From contig CALXON010000214.1 in the NCBI GenBank assembly GCA_944389985.1, forward strand, positions 1 to 22,967: a DNA stretch of 22,967 nucleotides, written 5' to 3'. Within the stretch, counting starts at the first letter, position 1; every line of letters begins with the position of its first letter. The DNA is from an uncultured Spirochaetaceae bacterium (GTDB lineage Bacteria; Spirochaetota; Spirochaetia; Sphaerochaetales; Sphaerochaetaceae). Both the position numbers and the translations under genes were made by a program. The notes beneath the pieces were generated by a model, which did no database searches, was not told the DNA's origin, and saw only the letters and a list, made by a program, of their open reading frames with translations. Below, piece by piece: positions 7,835-14,677 of the stretch.

Positions 7835-8839
7835 TCAGGCAATTGTATTTCTGAACTCATCAAGTTTTCTGCGGATCGCCTGCTTCTCCCCTTCATCGCA
7901 GAATACAGCTTCCAGAGCATTGTACTGCATGGCAAGAAGATCCTTGATGCTGAATCCGAACTGCAGAGCGATACGCTCAAGCTCATCTGTCAGTGAGATC
8001 TGAAACAGATGCGGGTCATCGGTGCTCGCGTTGACAAGAATACCGCTGTCATAGAGCTTCTTTATCGGATGAGCCTCAGGGGTGTAGAGATCACAGAGAA
8101 TGTTGGATGAGAAACAGACATCGAGTGGAATCCTCTCATCGTGAAGTCTTCTCATAAGTTCAGGGCTCTCCACAGATCTTACGCCATGATCGATCCTGTC
8201 CGCACCGAGAAGGTCGAGAGCCTCGACAACACCTTCAGGGCCTGAAGACTCTCCTGCATGGACCGTTATACCAAGTCCTGCAGCCTTACATTTTGCGAAG
8301 AGAGGTGCGAACTTTTGATTGGAAACTGCGGAAAGTTCCTCATTGCCGTCGATTGAGAGTCCGACGACTCTCGGATGTCTGTTTGAGAGAACCCAGTCAA
8401 CGATCTTACTGGCAGAATCAAGCTCCTGCTCCCTTCTCAGGGACACAAGGATCCTGCAGTCCGGAAGACCTTTCTCCTGAGCTTCATCAAAACCTTCAAT
8501 AAGACCTCCGACAAGATCTCCGATCCCGATGTTCTTCCAGTGGCTCGGATTGACTATCACCTCTGTGTATACAATTCCCTCATCCGATGCATACTCTGCG
8601 AAGTGACGGGCAAGTTCCCTTACCGTCTCCTTGTCCCTGACAAGGCTGCAGTTCCAGTCCAGCATGGAAAGGAAATCAGAAAGTCCGTTGAAAGAGAAGA
8701 GCGACTCCTCTGGTTTCGGAAGAGGAATTCCCTGACTCTCCGCAAGGCGGCATACCATCTTCTTGTCAAATGTTCCCTCGATATGAATATGCATCTCGAG
8801 TTTCGGCATCTTCCTGATAAGATCTCCCAGTTCACTCAT
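7835..8839 (-). CDS. add: Adenosine deaminase family protein
   Basis: A 334-residue amidohydrolase of the adenosine/adenine deaminase group. Visible are the metal-binding HIHIEGT motif (H17, H19), VHAGES with the catalytic Glu, IDHGVRS, and STDDPHLF with the metal Asp. The Thr-Asp-Asp form and lack of the adenine-deaminase signature (NSDDPAYF) favour a nucleoside over a free base, but related AMP or modified-adenosine deaminases are possible. Expected reaction: adenosine to inosine plus ammonia in purine salvage. The start at 8839 has AGAGGAA upstream and follows the UPF0303 stop by 14 bases; a longer open frame to 8929 overlaps that gene and was rejected. It is the last gene of the symporter operon. 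Confidence 0.85.
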   Translation of the reverse strand: MSELGDLIRKMPKLEMHIHIEGTFDKKMVCRLAESQGIPLPKPEESLFSFNGLSDFLSMLDWNCSLVRDKETVRELARHFAEYASDEGIVYTEVIVNPSHWKNIGIGDLVGGLIEGFDEAQEKGLPDCRILVSLRREQELDSASKIVDWVLSNRHPRVVGLSIDGNEELSAVSNQKFAPLFAKCKAAGLGITVHAGESSGPEGVVEALDLLGADRIDHGVRSVESPELMRRLHDERIPLDVCFSSNILCDLYTPEAHPIKKLYDSGILVNASTDDPHLFQISLTDELERIALQFGFSIKDLLAMQYNALEAVFCDEGEKQAIRRKLDEFRNTIA

Positions 8840-8853
8840 TTTCAATTCCTCTG

Positions 8854-9339
8854 TCACGGCTCTACTCTTTCTATTTCCTTTTTCAGGAATGCGGCAATGG
8901 CATCTGCCGCTGTCTGATGATCCTCCCACTCAGTCATTCCTGACACCGTTATGGTACCTACAGGAAGACCGGATGAGAGAATGATGGGAAAGGATCCTCC
9001 CGAAAGTGCGTAGTCATGCCAGTCAAGGCCACGGCCTTCAAGAGTCTTTCCTGCCTTTCTGTATTCAAGGGCTGTAAGAAGGGAGCTTTTCCAGAAACGG
9101 GATGCAAGGTTGCGCTTCCTCCTGATCCACTCCATATTGTCAGGGGAGGCTCCCCTGACAGACTCTGAATAGAGGACAAGGCCATTGACAGCTACCTCAA
9201 CGTATCCGGCCTTCCCGTTTTCCCGGATGCGGCGGACAGCATCATGACCGATGGTCTGAAGATCCTCCTCGCTCACAGTGGAGAACCGGAGAATCTTCTC
9301 CTGTTCCGTTATTATCGCAATTGCCTTATCTGTATCCAT
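8854..9339 (-). CDS. UPF0303 / haem-degrading-domain (HbpS-like) protein
   Basis: A 161-residue protein matching the UPF0303 family: motifs W-I-x-R-K-x-x (MEWIRRKRNLASRF), a central GLDWHDYALSGGSFPI and the near-C-terminal VGTITVSGMTEWEDHQ. Fold members include HbpS and yeast Ybr137w; cellular role is poorly defined. Length is the family norm. The start is the ATG at 9339, one base after the stop of the symporter gene, so translation is coupled; the longer frame to 9423 lies inside the symporter gene. No signal peptide. Position between a sodium symporter and a deaminase suggests a metabolic rather than haem role, but that is only inference. Confidence 0.85.
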   Translation of the reverse strand: MDTDKAIAIITEQEKILRFSTVSEEDLQTIGHDAVRRIRENGKAGYVEVAVNGLVLYSESVRGASPDNMEWIRRKRNLASRFWKSSLLTALEYRKAGKTLEGRGLDWHDYALSGGSFPIILSSGLPVGTITVSGMTEWEDHQTAADAIAAFLKKEIERVEP

Positions 9340-9340
9340 A

Positions 9341-10903
9341 TCAGCACTCGAACGTCTTTGCCAGCTCGAACTCGTCCTGGATCTCCTTTGACGGAGCCTC
9401 AGTGAGAAGCGAGACCACGACAATGAAGATGCTTGCGACTATGAATGCAGGAAGAAGCTCGTAAATACCGAATACTCCACCGAGAGGCTTCACAAGATAG
9501 TTCCATACAAACACCATCACACCTCCGGACACAAGTCCTGCGACCGCGCCCGCCCTTGTCATTCTCTTCCAGAAAAGGGAGAAGAGCATAACAGGTCCGA
9601 ATGTTGCGCCGAAACCGGCCCATGCGAAGCTGACGATGGTGAATATGACACTGTTCTCATCGAGCGCGATGAGTGCACCGATAAGGGCGATCACTATGAG
9701 TGTCACTCTTGATACGACCATTACCTGATTATCATTCGCCTTTCTGTGGAAGACTCCCTGGAAAAGGTTCTTTGAGAATGCAGATGCGGCTATGAGGAGG
9801 TAGGAATCGGAAGAGCTGATCGTTGCAGCGAGGATTCCTGCCATCACAAGGCCTGCAAGAAGAGGATGCATCAGGATACCTGCAAGGTATGAGAAGATGT
9901 TCTCTGCGGCAGACTTGGTGACAAACTGTGTCGGAGCGACAGCTCTGCCCATAAGTCCGATCAGGACAGCGGCAAGGAGGGAGATGAGTACCCATACCGT
10001 AGCGATACGGCGTGAGAGTGTGAGCTCATCTGCCTTGCGGATAGCCATGAAGCGGAGAAGAACCTGTGGCATACCGAAGTAGCCGAGTCCCCATGCGAGC
10101 ATTGAAGCGACAGAAAGCAGAGGATACGGAAGCGCGTCATTGAAAACAGGAGCCCCGTTCGAGATGATCTGCTCGCCTGCCTCATTGACCGCAGGTGATG
10201 CGATGCTGAAGAACTCCAGGAATCCGGGTATGTTCTTGATGTTCTCTAATACCTGATTGATTCCACCTGCATAGGCTATTCCTGCGATGAGGACAGCAAG
10301 AAGAGCGAAAACCATGACGATCGCCTGCATGAAATCACTGGTGCTCTCTGCAAGGAAGCCTCCGAGGAATGTGTATACGACAACAAAAAGCACTCCGCAG
10401 AACATCATGAGACGGTAGTCCGCGTTGAAGATCGAGGAGAAGAGCTTTCCGCAGGTCACGAAGCAGCTGGAAGCATATACGCAGAAGAACACGAGAATGA
10501 TGATAGACGATATGGTTAGGACGACCTTCTTCTCCTCGTGGAACCTGTTGCTGAAGAATTCAGGAAGCGTGATCGAGTTTCCTGCGACATGTGAGTAGCG
10601 GCGGAGTTTCTTCGCGACGATCAGCCAGTTGATGTATGTACCGATGGCAAGTCCGATAGCTGTCCAGAATGCATCGGCTATGCCACACCAGTAGGCGACT
10701 CCGGGAAGTCCCATGAGAAGCCAGCCTGACATATCTGAAGCCTCTGCGCTGAATGCTGCGACCCATGGACCGAGAGATCTTCCACCGAGATAGTAGTTCT
10801 CCGAGCTCTGATTCGCCCGTTTTGCAAAGTAGACACCGATACCGATGACCACACTGATATACAGCACCATCGATATGAGCATCTGAGCTGATGAAGTGCT
10901 CAT
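9341..10903 (-). CDS. putP: Sodium/solute symporter (SSS family, PutP-like)
   Basis: A 520-residue membrane protein with about 13 hydrophobic segments. The N-terminal stretch YYLGGRSLGPWVAAFSAEAS and the following SGWLLMGLPGVAY match sodium/proline symporters, as does the charged C-terminal tail. PutP is the nearest match by eye, but other SSS members (pantothenate or other solutes) cannot be excluded. The start at 10903 has AGGTG seven bases upstream; a GTG three codons earlier is part of that site. It is the first gene of an operon with the UPF0303 protein and the deaminase. A plausible promoter lies 30-60 bases upstream. Confidence 0.88.
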   Translation of the reverse strand: MSTSSAQMLISMVLYISVVIGIGVYFAKRANQSSENYYLGGRSLGPWVAAFSAEASDMSGWLLMGLPGVAYWCGIADAFWTAIGLAIGTYINWLIVAKKLRRYSHVAGNSITLPEFFSNRFHEEKKVVLTISSIIILVFFCVYASSCFVTCGKLFSSIFNADYRLMMFCGVLFVVVYTFLGGFLAESTSDFMQAIVMVFALLAVLIAGIAYAGGINQVLENIKNIPGFLEFFSIASPAVNEAGEQIISNGAPVFNDALPYPLLSVASMLAWGLGYFGMPQVLLRFMAIRKADELTLSRRIATVWVLISLLAAVLIGLMGRAVAPTQFVTKSAAENIFSYLAGILMHPLLAGLVMAGILAATISSSDSYLLIAASAFSKNLFQGVFHRKANDNQVMVVSRVTLIVIALIGALIALDENSVIFTIVSFAWAGFGATFGPVMLFSLFWKRMTRAGAVAGLVSGGVMVFVWNYLVKPLGGVFGIYELLPAFIVASIFIVVVSLLTEAPSKEIQDEFELAKTFEC

Positions 10904-10934
10904 TTTCTTCACCTCTTATTGGTTATTTTCTGTC

Positions 10935-10963
10935 ACTGTACCTAAATACTCTGAAGAATACAA
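10935..10963 (-). promoter_or_regulatory. Putative promoter of the symporter operon
   Basis: On the minus strand, TTGTAT (10963-10958) and TACAGT (10940-10935) are separated by 17 bases and lie 32 bases before the symporter ATG. Both hexamers match consensus only partly. Confidence 0.45.
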
Positions 10964-10984
10964 GGAAAAGGACGTCTTCAGACG

Positions 10985-11011
10985 AAAACAGCGTACCGGA
11001 ATGGTACGCTG
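10985..11011 (-). terminator. Intrinsic terminator of the KDG kinase gene
   Basis: A perfect nine-base-pair stem CAGCGTACC/GGTACGCTG with a five-base loop is followed on the minus strand by TTTT. It lies 22 bases after the kinase stop codon and separates it from the symporter operon. Confidence 0.8.
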
Positions 11012-11033
11012 CTCGTGACCTGAAACATACAGC

Positions 11034-12065
11034 TCAGCGCTGTACACGTCCTGATCCGTCTCCCTCGCAGAGAGCCTTGACCTCTGAGAGTCTCGAGAGG
11101 TTGAAGTCTCCGATGATGGAGTGCTTGAGGCAGGATGAAGCGACTGCAAAGTTGATGCAGTACTGCTCATCCTCGAAGTGTGAGAGAGCATAGATGATTC
11201 CAGCTGCGAAGCTGTCACCGCCGCCGACTCTGTCAACGATATCTGTGATGTCATAGTGGCGTGAGAGGTAGAAACCTGTCTTGCCGGAAAGTGCTGCTGA
11301 CCAGCCGTTGCGGTCTGCGCTCTTTGACTCGCGGAGTGTGATGGCGACTACGGAAACGTTGGGGAACTGCTTCTTGACCTTAGCTGCAAGCTCCTCATAT
11401 ACCTTTGTATCAAGCTCACCGGATGTGACATCGCTGTCAGCCTCAATGCCGAGACACTTCTGGATGTCCTCCTCGTTTGCGATGATGACATCAGCATACT
11501 TTACAAGCTCCCTCATGACCTCCGGAGCCTTCTTGCCATAGTTCCAGAGCTTCTTTCTGTAGTTGAGGTCGATTGATACTGTGGCACCAGCTTTCTTTGC
11601 TGCCTTCATTGCCTCAAGTGCGCAGTCTGCAGCGCCCTGGCTTACAGCCGGTGTGATTCCTGTCGTGTGGAACCATGTTGCGCCCTTCATGATCGCATCG
11701 AAGTCGAAATCTGCAGGAACAGCCTTTGCGATGGCTGACTCAGCTCTGTCATATACAACAAGAGAAGGTCTCTGGTTAGCGCCTGTCTCGAGGAAGTAGA
11801 TTCCGAGTCTGCCGCCCTTCACCTTCTTGATTGCTGATGTATCAACACCATACTTGAGAAGCTCTCTCTCAGCAGCTTCACCGACAGCATTCTCTGGAAG
11901 AGCTGTCACAAATACAGCATCCTCTCCGAAGATGGAAAGGGAAACAGCGACATTGGCCTCGCCGCCACCGAAAGTAGCCTCCAGGGAAGGAGTCTGGAAA
12001 AGACGATAGAGCTCAGGGCTCCTGAGGCGAAGCATGATTTCGCCGAATGTAACGTACTTGGACAT
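11034..12065 (-). CDS. kdgK: 2-keto-3-deoxygluconate kinase (PfkB family)
   Basis: A 343-residue PfkB/ribokinase-type sugar kinase. The N-terminal GGGEANVAVSLS (33-44) and the catalytic motif DRVGGGDSFAAG (278-289, base D284) are visible; family members usually have DTxGAGD, so the RVG form is a little unusual. FGEIMLRL at the start is typical of KDG kinases. It would phosphorylate 2-keto-3-deoxygluconate to KDPG in the cytoplasm. This assignment is supported by the divergent KDPG aldolase gene sharing its promoter region. The ATG has GGAGG six bases upstream. A strong promoter (TTGACA-16-TACAAT) overlaps a palindromic operator, so it is probably repressed in the absence of uronate intermediates. 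Confidence 0.9.
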   Translation of the reverse strand: MSKYVTFGEIMLRLRSPELYRLFQTPSLEATFGGGEANVAVSLSIFGEDAVFVTALPENAVGEAAERELLKYGVDTSAIKKVKGGRLGIYFLETGANQRPSLVVYDRAESAIAKAVPADFDFDAIMKGATWFHTTGITPAVSQGAADCALEAMKAAKKAGATVSIDLNYRKKLWNYGKKAPEVMRELVKYADVIIANEEDIQKCLGIEADSDVTSGELDTKVYEELAAKVKKQFPNVSVVAITLRESKSADRNGWSAALSGKTGFYLSRHYDITDIVDRVGGGDSFAAGIIYALSHFEDEQYCINFAVASSCLKHSIIGDFNLSRLSEVKALCEGDGSGRVQR

Positions 12066-12109
12066 TCAAAACCTCCAAATCTGCATTATAATCGAAATTG
12101 ATACTTCGT

Positions 12110-12137
12110 ATTGTACTACGATGTTCATACTTGTCAA
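12110..12137 (-). promoter_or_regulatory. Promoter of the KDG kinase gene
   Basis: On the minus strand a perfect TTGACA (12137-12132) is followed after 16 bases by TACAAT (12115-12110), 45 bases before the ATG. A second TATAAT lies at 12090-12085 without a good -35. The -35 overlaps the palindromic operator by two bases. Confidence 0.75.
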
Positions 12138-12154
12138 TGGAACATTGTTCCATT
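12136..12154. promoter_or_regulatory. KdgR-type (IclR family) operator palindrome
   Basis: AATGGAACATTGTTCCATT is a perfect 9+1+9 palindrome in the shared region between the KDG kinase and KDPG aldolase genes. The KdgR box of enterobacteria, as I recall it (AATRAAAYRNYRTTTYATT), is matched at 17 of 19 positions, and the two differences are symmetric. The inner TGGAA/TTCCA arms also fit other IclR-type sites. It touches the -35 of the kinase promoter and the likely -35 of the aldolase promoter. No IclR gene is in the window. Confidence 0.8.
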
Positions 12155-12171
12155 TTTGAGTATTGTATGAT
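12147..12171 (+). promoter_or_regulatory. Putative promoter of the KDPG aldolase gene
   Basis: TATGAT at 12166-12171 with an overlapping -35-like TTGTTC ending at about 12151 (spacing near 15, short of optimal) lies 36 bases before the aldolase ATG. TATAAG at 12174-12179 is an alternative -10. The right arm of the operator covers the -35. Confidence 0.4.
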
Positions 12172-12207
12172 AGTATAAGCATTAAGAAAGAAAGGAGAGT
12201 ATTTCTT

Positions 12208-13170
12208 ATGACAAAAGATGAACTTTACACATTCTTCCATGACTCAGGTATCGTCCCTGTAGTGAAAATTGATGATGCCGAGAAGGCAGTGCCACTTGCA
12301 AAGGCGATGATCGAGGGTGGCATCAACTCCGCAGAGATCACATTCAGAACAGCTGCAGCTGAGGAAGCCATCAGAAAGGTTACAGCGGCATTCCCGAATA
12401 TGGTTGTCGGTGCAGGAACCGTAATCAACCCGCAGCTTGCTGAGAAGGCTGTCGCAGCTGGTGCGAAGTTCATCGTATCCGCCGGTTTCAACAGAGAGAC
12501 CGTCGAGTGGTGTCTTTCACATAACATTCCTGTCATCCCCGGTGTATGCACACCATCGGAGATCGAGCTCGGACTTTCCATGGGACTCAACGTCCTCAAG
12601 TTCTTCCCTGCTGAGGCTTCCGGCGGAGTGGCAATGCTCAAGGATCTCTCCGGCCCGTTCTCACAGGTCAGATTCATGACGACAGGAGGAATCAACCCGA
12701 ACAACCTTCCTGACTATGCAAAGGCTACAAACGTTCTCGCAATCGGCGGATCATGGATGGTCAAGGCTGATCTCATCGAGAACGAGAACTGGGCTGAGAT
12801 CACAAGACTCTGCCAGGAAGCTACAATCAAGCTTCAGGGCATCCAGCTCGCACATGTCGGAATCAACCTTCCGGATGCAGATGCAGCAGCCGGCGTTGCA
12901 GACGAGTTCGCAAAGCTCGGTCTTGAGATCAAGAACGGCAACAGCTCAATCTTCATGAACAAGGAAATCGAGGTCATGAAGAAGAACTACCTTGGAAAGA
13001 ACGGTCACCTCGCATTCAGATGCTATGACCTTGAGAGAACAGCATACTTCCTCAAGAACAAGGGCTTCACGATCAACGAGGATACAGTCGCATACGACGC
13101 CAAGGGCAGAATGAAGGTATTCTATGTCAACGAGGAGATCGGCGGATTCGCTGTACACTTCGTAAAATAA
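12208..13170 (+). CDS. eda: KDPG/KHG aldolase fused to a C-terminal VOC (glyoxalase-like) domain
   Basis: Residues 1-205 are a class I KDPG aldolase: E43 in AEITFRT, GAGTV at 68-72, the Schiff-base Lys in LKFFPAEASGG (K131), and TTGGINPNN near 158-166. It would cleave KDPG to pyruvate and glyceraldehyde-3-phosphate. Residues about 212-320 are an extra domain beginning AHVGINLPDADAAA and containing GHLAFRCYDLERTAYFLKNKGF, which looks like a vicinal-oxygen-chelate (glyoxalase/bleomycin-resistance) fold. Ordinary Eda proteins are about 205-215 residues, so this one is a fusion. The ATG at 12208 has AAAGGAGAG eight bases upstream. It diverges from the KDG kinase gene and is followed by a terminator. 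The role of the VOC half is unknown; sensing or handling a dicarbonyl or metal-bound keto-acid is a guess. Confidence 0.92.
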   Translation: MTKDELYTFFHDSGIVPVVKIDDAEKAVPLAKAMIEGGINSAEITFRTAAAEEAIRKVTAAFPNMVVGAGTVINPQLAEKAVAAGAKFIVSAGFNRETVEWCLSHNIPVIPGVCTPSEIELGLSMGLNVLKFFPAEASGGVAMLKDLSGPFSQVRFMTTGGINPNNLPDYAKATNVLAIGGSWMVKADLIENENWAEITRLCQEATIKLQGIQLAHVGINLPDADAAAGVADEFAKLGLEIKNGNSSIFMNKEIEVMKKNYLGKNGHLAFRCYDLERTAYFLKNKGFTINEDTVAYDAKGRMKVFYVNEEIGGFAVHFVK

Positions 13171-13195
13171 TGACAAAGTGAATATCCGAAGGAGA

Positions 13196-13225
13196 ACAGA
13201 GCCGCAGCGATGTGGCTCTGTTTTT
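13196..13225 (+). terminator. Intrinsic terminator of the aldolase gene
   Basis: An eight-base-pair stem ACAGAGCC/GGCTCTGT with a ten-base loop is followed by a run of five T, starting 26 bases after the aldolase stop. Confidence 0.85.
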
Positions 13226-13230
13226 ACACT

Positions 13231-13262
13231 AAAAGAGCGCTGCCTCAGAGAAAAGACAGCGC
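13231..13262 (-). terminator. Intrinsic terminator of the GH28 gene
   Basis: On the minus strand an eight-base-pair stem (13255-13262 with 13237-13244, one G-U pair, core GCGCTG/CAGCGC) is followed by TCTTTT. It lies 25 bases after the GH28 stop and faces the aldolase terminator. Confidence 0.7.
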
Positions 13263-13287
13263 CCTGTTGTGCTGAACTATACGATCA

Positions 13288-14625
13288 TCAGAGAAGGACA
13301 GCGCCCTTGTCCTCTATGATCTTCTCACCCTCACACTCGACCTCGGTATTCTCAAGACGCACCTCTGCGTTCATGATCCTGAAGCCTCTCGATACAGGAT
13401 CAGGAACTCCTGTATACATATCGCTCTCGCTTATCGGGAGATCCGCGTCCTTTGCGACGGCGAATGAGCAGTTGCGTATCACGATATCCTTGAGAGGAAC
13501 CTCAGGAAGTCCGAGGAGCATTCCGGCAGAGGATCTTGAATCCACAGCATGGCAGTCCTCGATGAGGATGTTGTAGAGCTTGGGTGTCTCCTCCGTGACC
13601 GGCATCGGATCAAGGGAGAAGAGAGATGGATCGGGAACTCCGCACTTGTAGTACATGTTGACGACAAACGGGCAGAAGTTCTTTCTCATGATGATGTTCT
13701 TGAACTTGAGATCATGTATCAGTCCGCCGCGTCCGCGTCTTGATTTGATCCTTATGCCTCTGTCAGTACCGTCGAACACGGAATCCGCTACGATCAGATC
13801 AGAGATCTCGGCAGCTGTCTCAGAACCTATGACAGCTCCACCATGGGCAGCCTTGACCGTACATCCCCTGACCTCGATGCGCTGTGTCGGTCTGTTGTCC
13901 GCAATACCGTCAGGACCGGATCCGGACTTCAGTGCGATACCGTCATCTCCGACAAACACAAATGAGTTGAGGACCTTCACGTCGGTACAGGACTCTATGT
14001 CTATTCCATCGGTGTTCGGAGCATCATACGGATTCTGCACCTTGATTCCGTCAAAGAGAAGATGATCCGAGAAAAGCGGATGCAGCGTCCAGAAAGGAGA
14101 GTTCGTGAGAGTGATCCCCCTGAGTGTGACATCATGGCTGTCCTTTATCTGCATGAGAGGCGGGCGCAGGAACTGGAAAGGCCTTCCGCCGCCACCGTCA
14201 ACCTGAGTCTTGTAATCAGGATTGAGAGCTGCGAACTTCTTCTCGACATCACTTGTAGGCTCGAACACCTTGCCTTTCTTCTTCACAGCCTCTTCCCACC
14301 AGGGCTCTCCTGATCCGTCTATTGCGCCCTCTCCTTCAATAAGCACGTTCTCCGCATTCTCTATGAAGACGCATGGATGCATGCACCAGCACTTCACACC
14401 TTCCCATCTGGTGTATACCGGCTCATAGATATCAAAATCAGGGATGAACTTCAGAACGGCGCCTTCCTCAAGCACAAGGTGTGATCCCGATGGAATCCTG
14501 ACAGGAGAGAGACTGTACTCCCCCTTGGGGATGGTTACTGTATCATTCTCCTTGAGGGCTTTCTCAAGTTCTCTTGCGATATCATGGCCATCAGGTATCA
14601 GGCCCCACTGAACTGGATTGAACAT
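13288..14625 (-). CDS. Glycoside hydrolase family 28 (polygalacturonase-like)
   Basis: A 445-residue right-handed beta-helix enzyme. All GH28 signatures are present: NTDGID (204-209), VGDDGIALKSG with the catalytic Asp pair (D227, D228), HGG (261-263) and RGIRIKS (289-295). These enzymes hydrolyse alpha-1,4 links in polygalacturonate or rhamnogalacturonan. No signal peptide is visible: the protein starts MFNPVQWGLIPDG, so it should act inside the cell on imported oligosaccharides, as an exo-acting or oligomer-trimming enzyme. The ATG has AGGAGG five bases upstream. It lies next to the KDG branch genes but on its own transcript, and diverges from the isomerase-like gene with overlapping -10 elements. 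Specific substrate (homogalacturonan or unsaturated rhamnogalacturonan) is not resolvable. Confidence 0.93.
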   Translation of the reverse strand: MFNPVQWGLIPDGHDIARELEKALKENDTVTIPKGEYSLSPVRIPSGSHLVLEEGAVLKFIPDFDIYEPVYTRWEGVKCWCMHPCVFIENAENVLIEGEGAIDGSGEPWWEEAVKKKGKVFEPTSDVEKKFAALNPDYKTQVDGGGGRPFQFLRPPLMQIKDSHDVTLRGITLTNSPFWTLHPLFSDHLLFDGIKVQNPYDAPNTDGIDIESCTDVKVLNSFVFVGDDGIALKSGSGPDGIADNRPTQRIEVRGCTVKAAHGGAVIGSETAAEISDLIVADSVFDGTDRGIRIKSRRGRGGLIHDLKFKNIIMRKNFCPFVVNMYYKCGVPDPSLFSLDPMPVTEETPKLYNILIEDCHAVDSRSSAGMLLGLPEVPLKDIVIRNCSFAVAKDADLPISESDMYTGVPDPVSRGFRIMNAEVRLENTEVECEGEKIIEDKGAVLL

Positions 14626-14639
14626 ATCTTCCTCCTGCT

Positions 14640-14677
14640 TTGTTCACTTATTCGTGACCTCAGTATATTATATACAC
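14640..14677. promoter_or_regulatory. Divergent promoter with overlapping -10 elements
   Basis: The core GTATATTATATAC (14663-14675) is nearly symmetric. On the plus strand TTGTTC (14640-14645), 18 bases and TATATT (14664-14669) precede the isomerase-like ATG by eight bases. On the minus strand TATAAT lies at 14672-14667, 41 bases before the GH28 ATG. An imperfect inverted pair GTTCAC/GTGACC (14642-14660) may be an operator. Confidence 0.5.

Noticed and set aside
10970..10984. CGTCT/AGACG inverted repeat near the kdgK terminator
   Set aside because: A two-base loop cannot form a stable hairpin.
12106..12121. TCGTA/TACGA inverted repeat at the kdgK -10
   Set aside because: Only five bases per arm; expected by chance in AT-rich promoter sequence.
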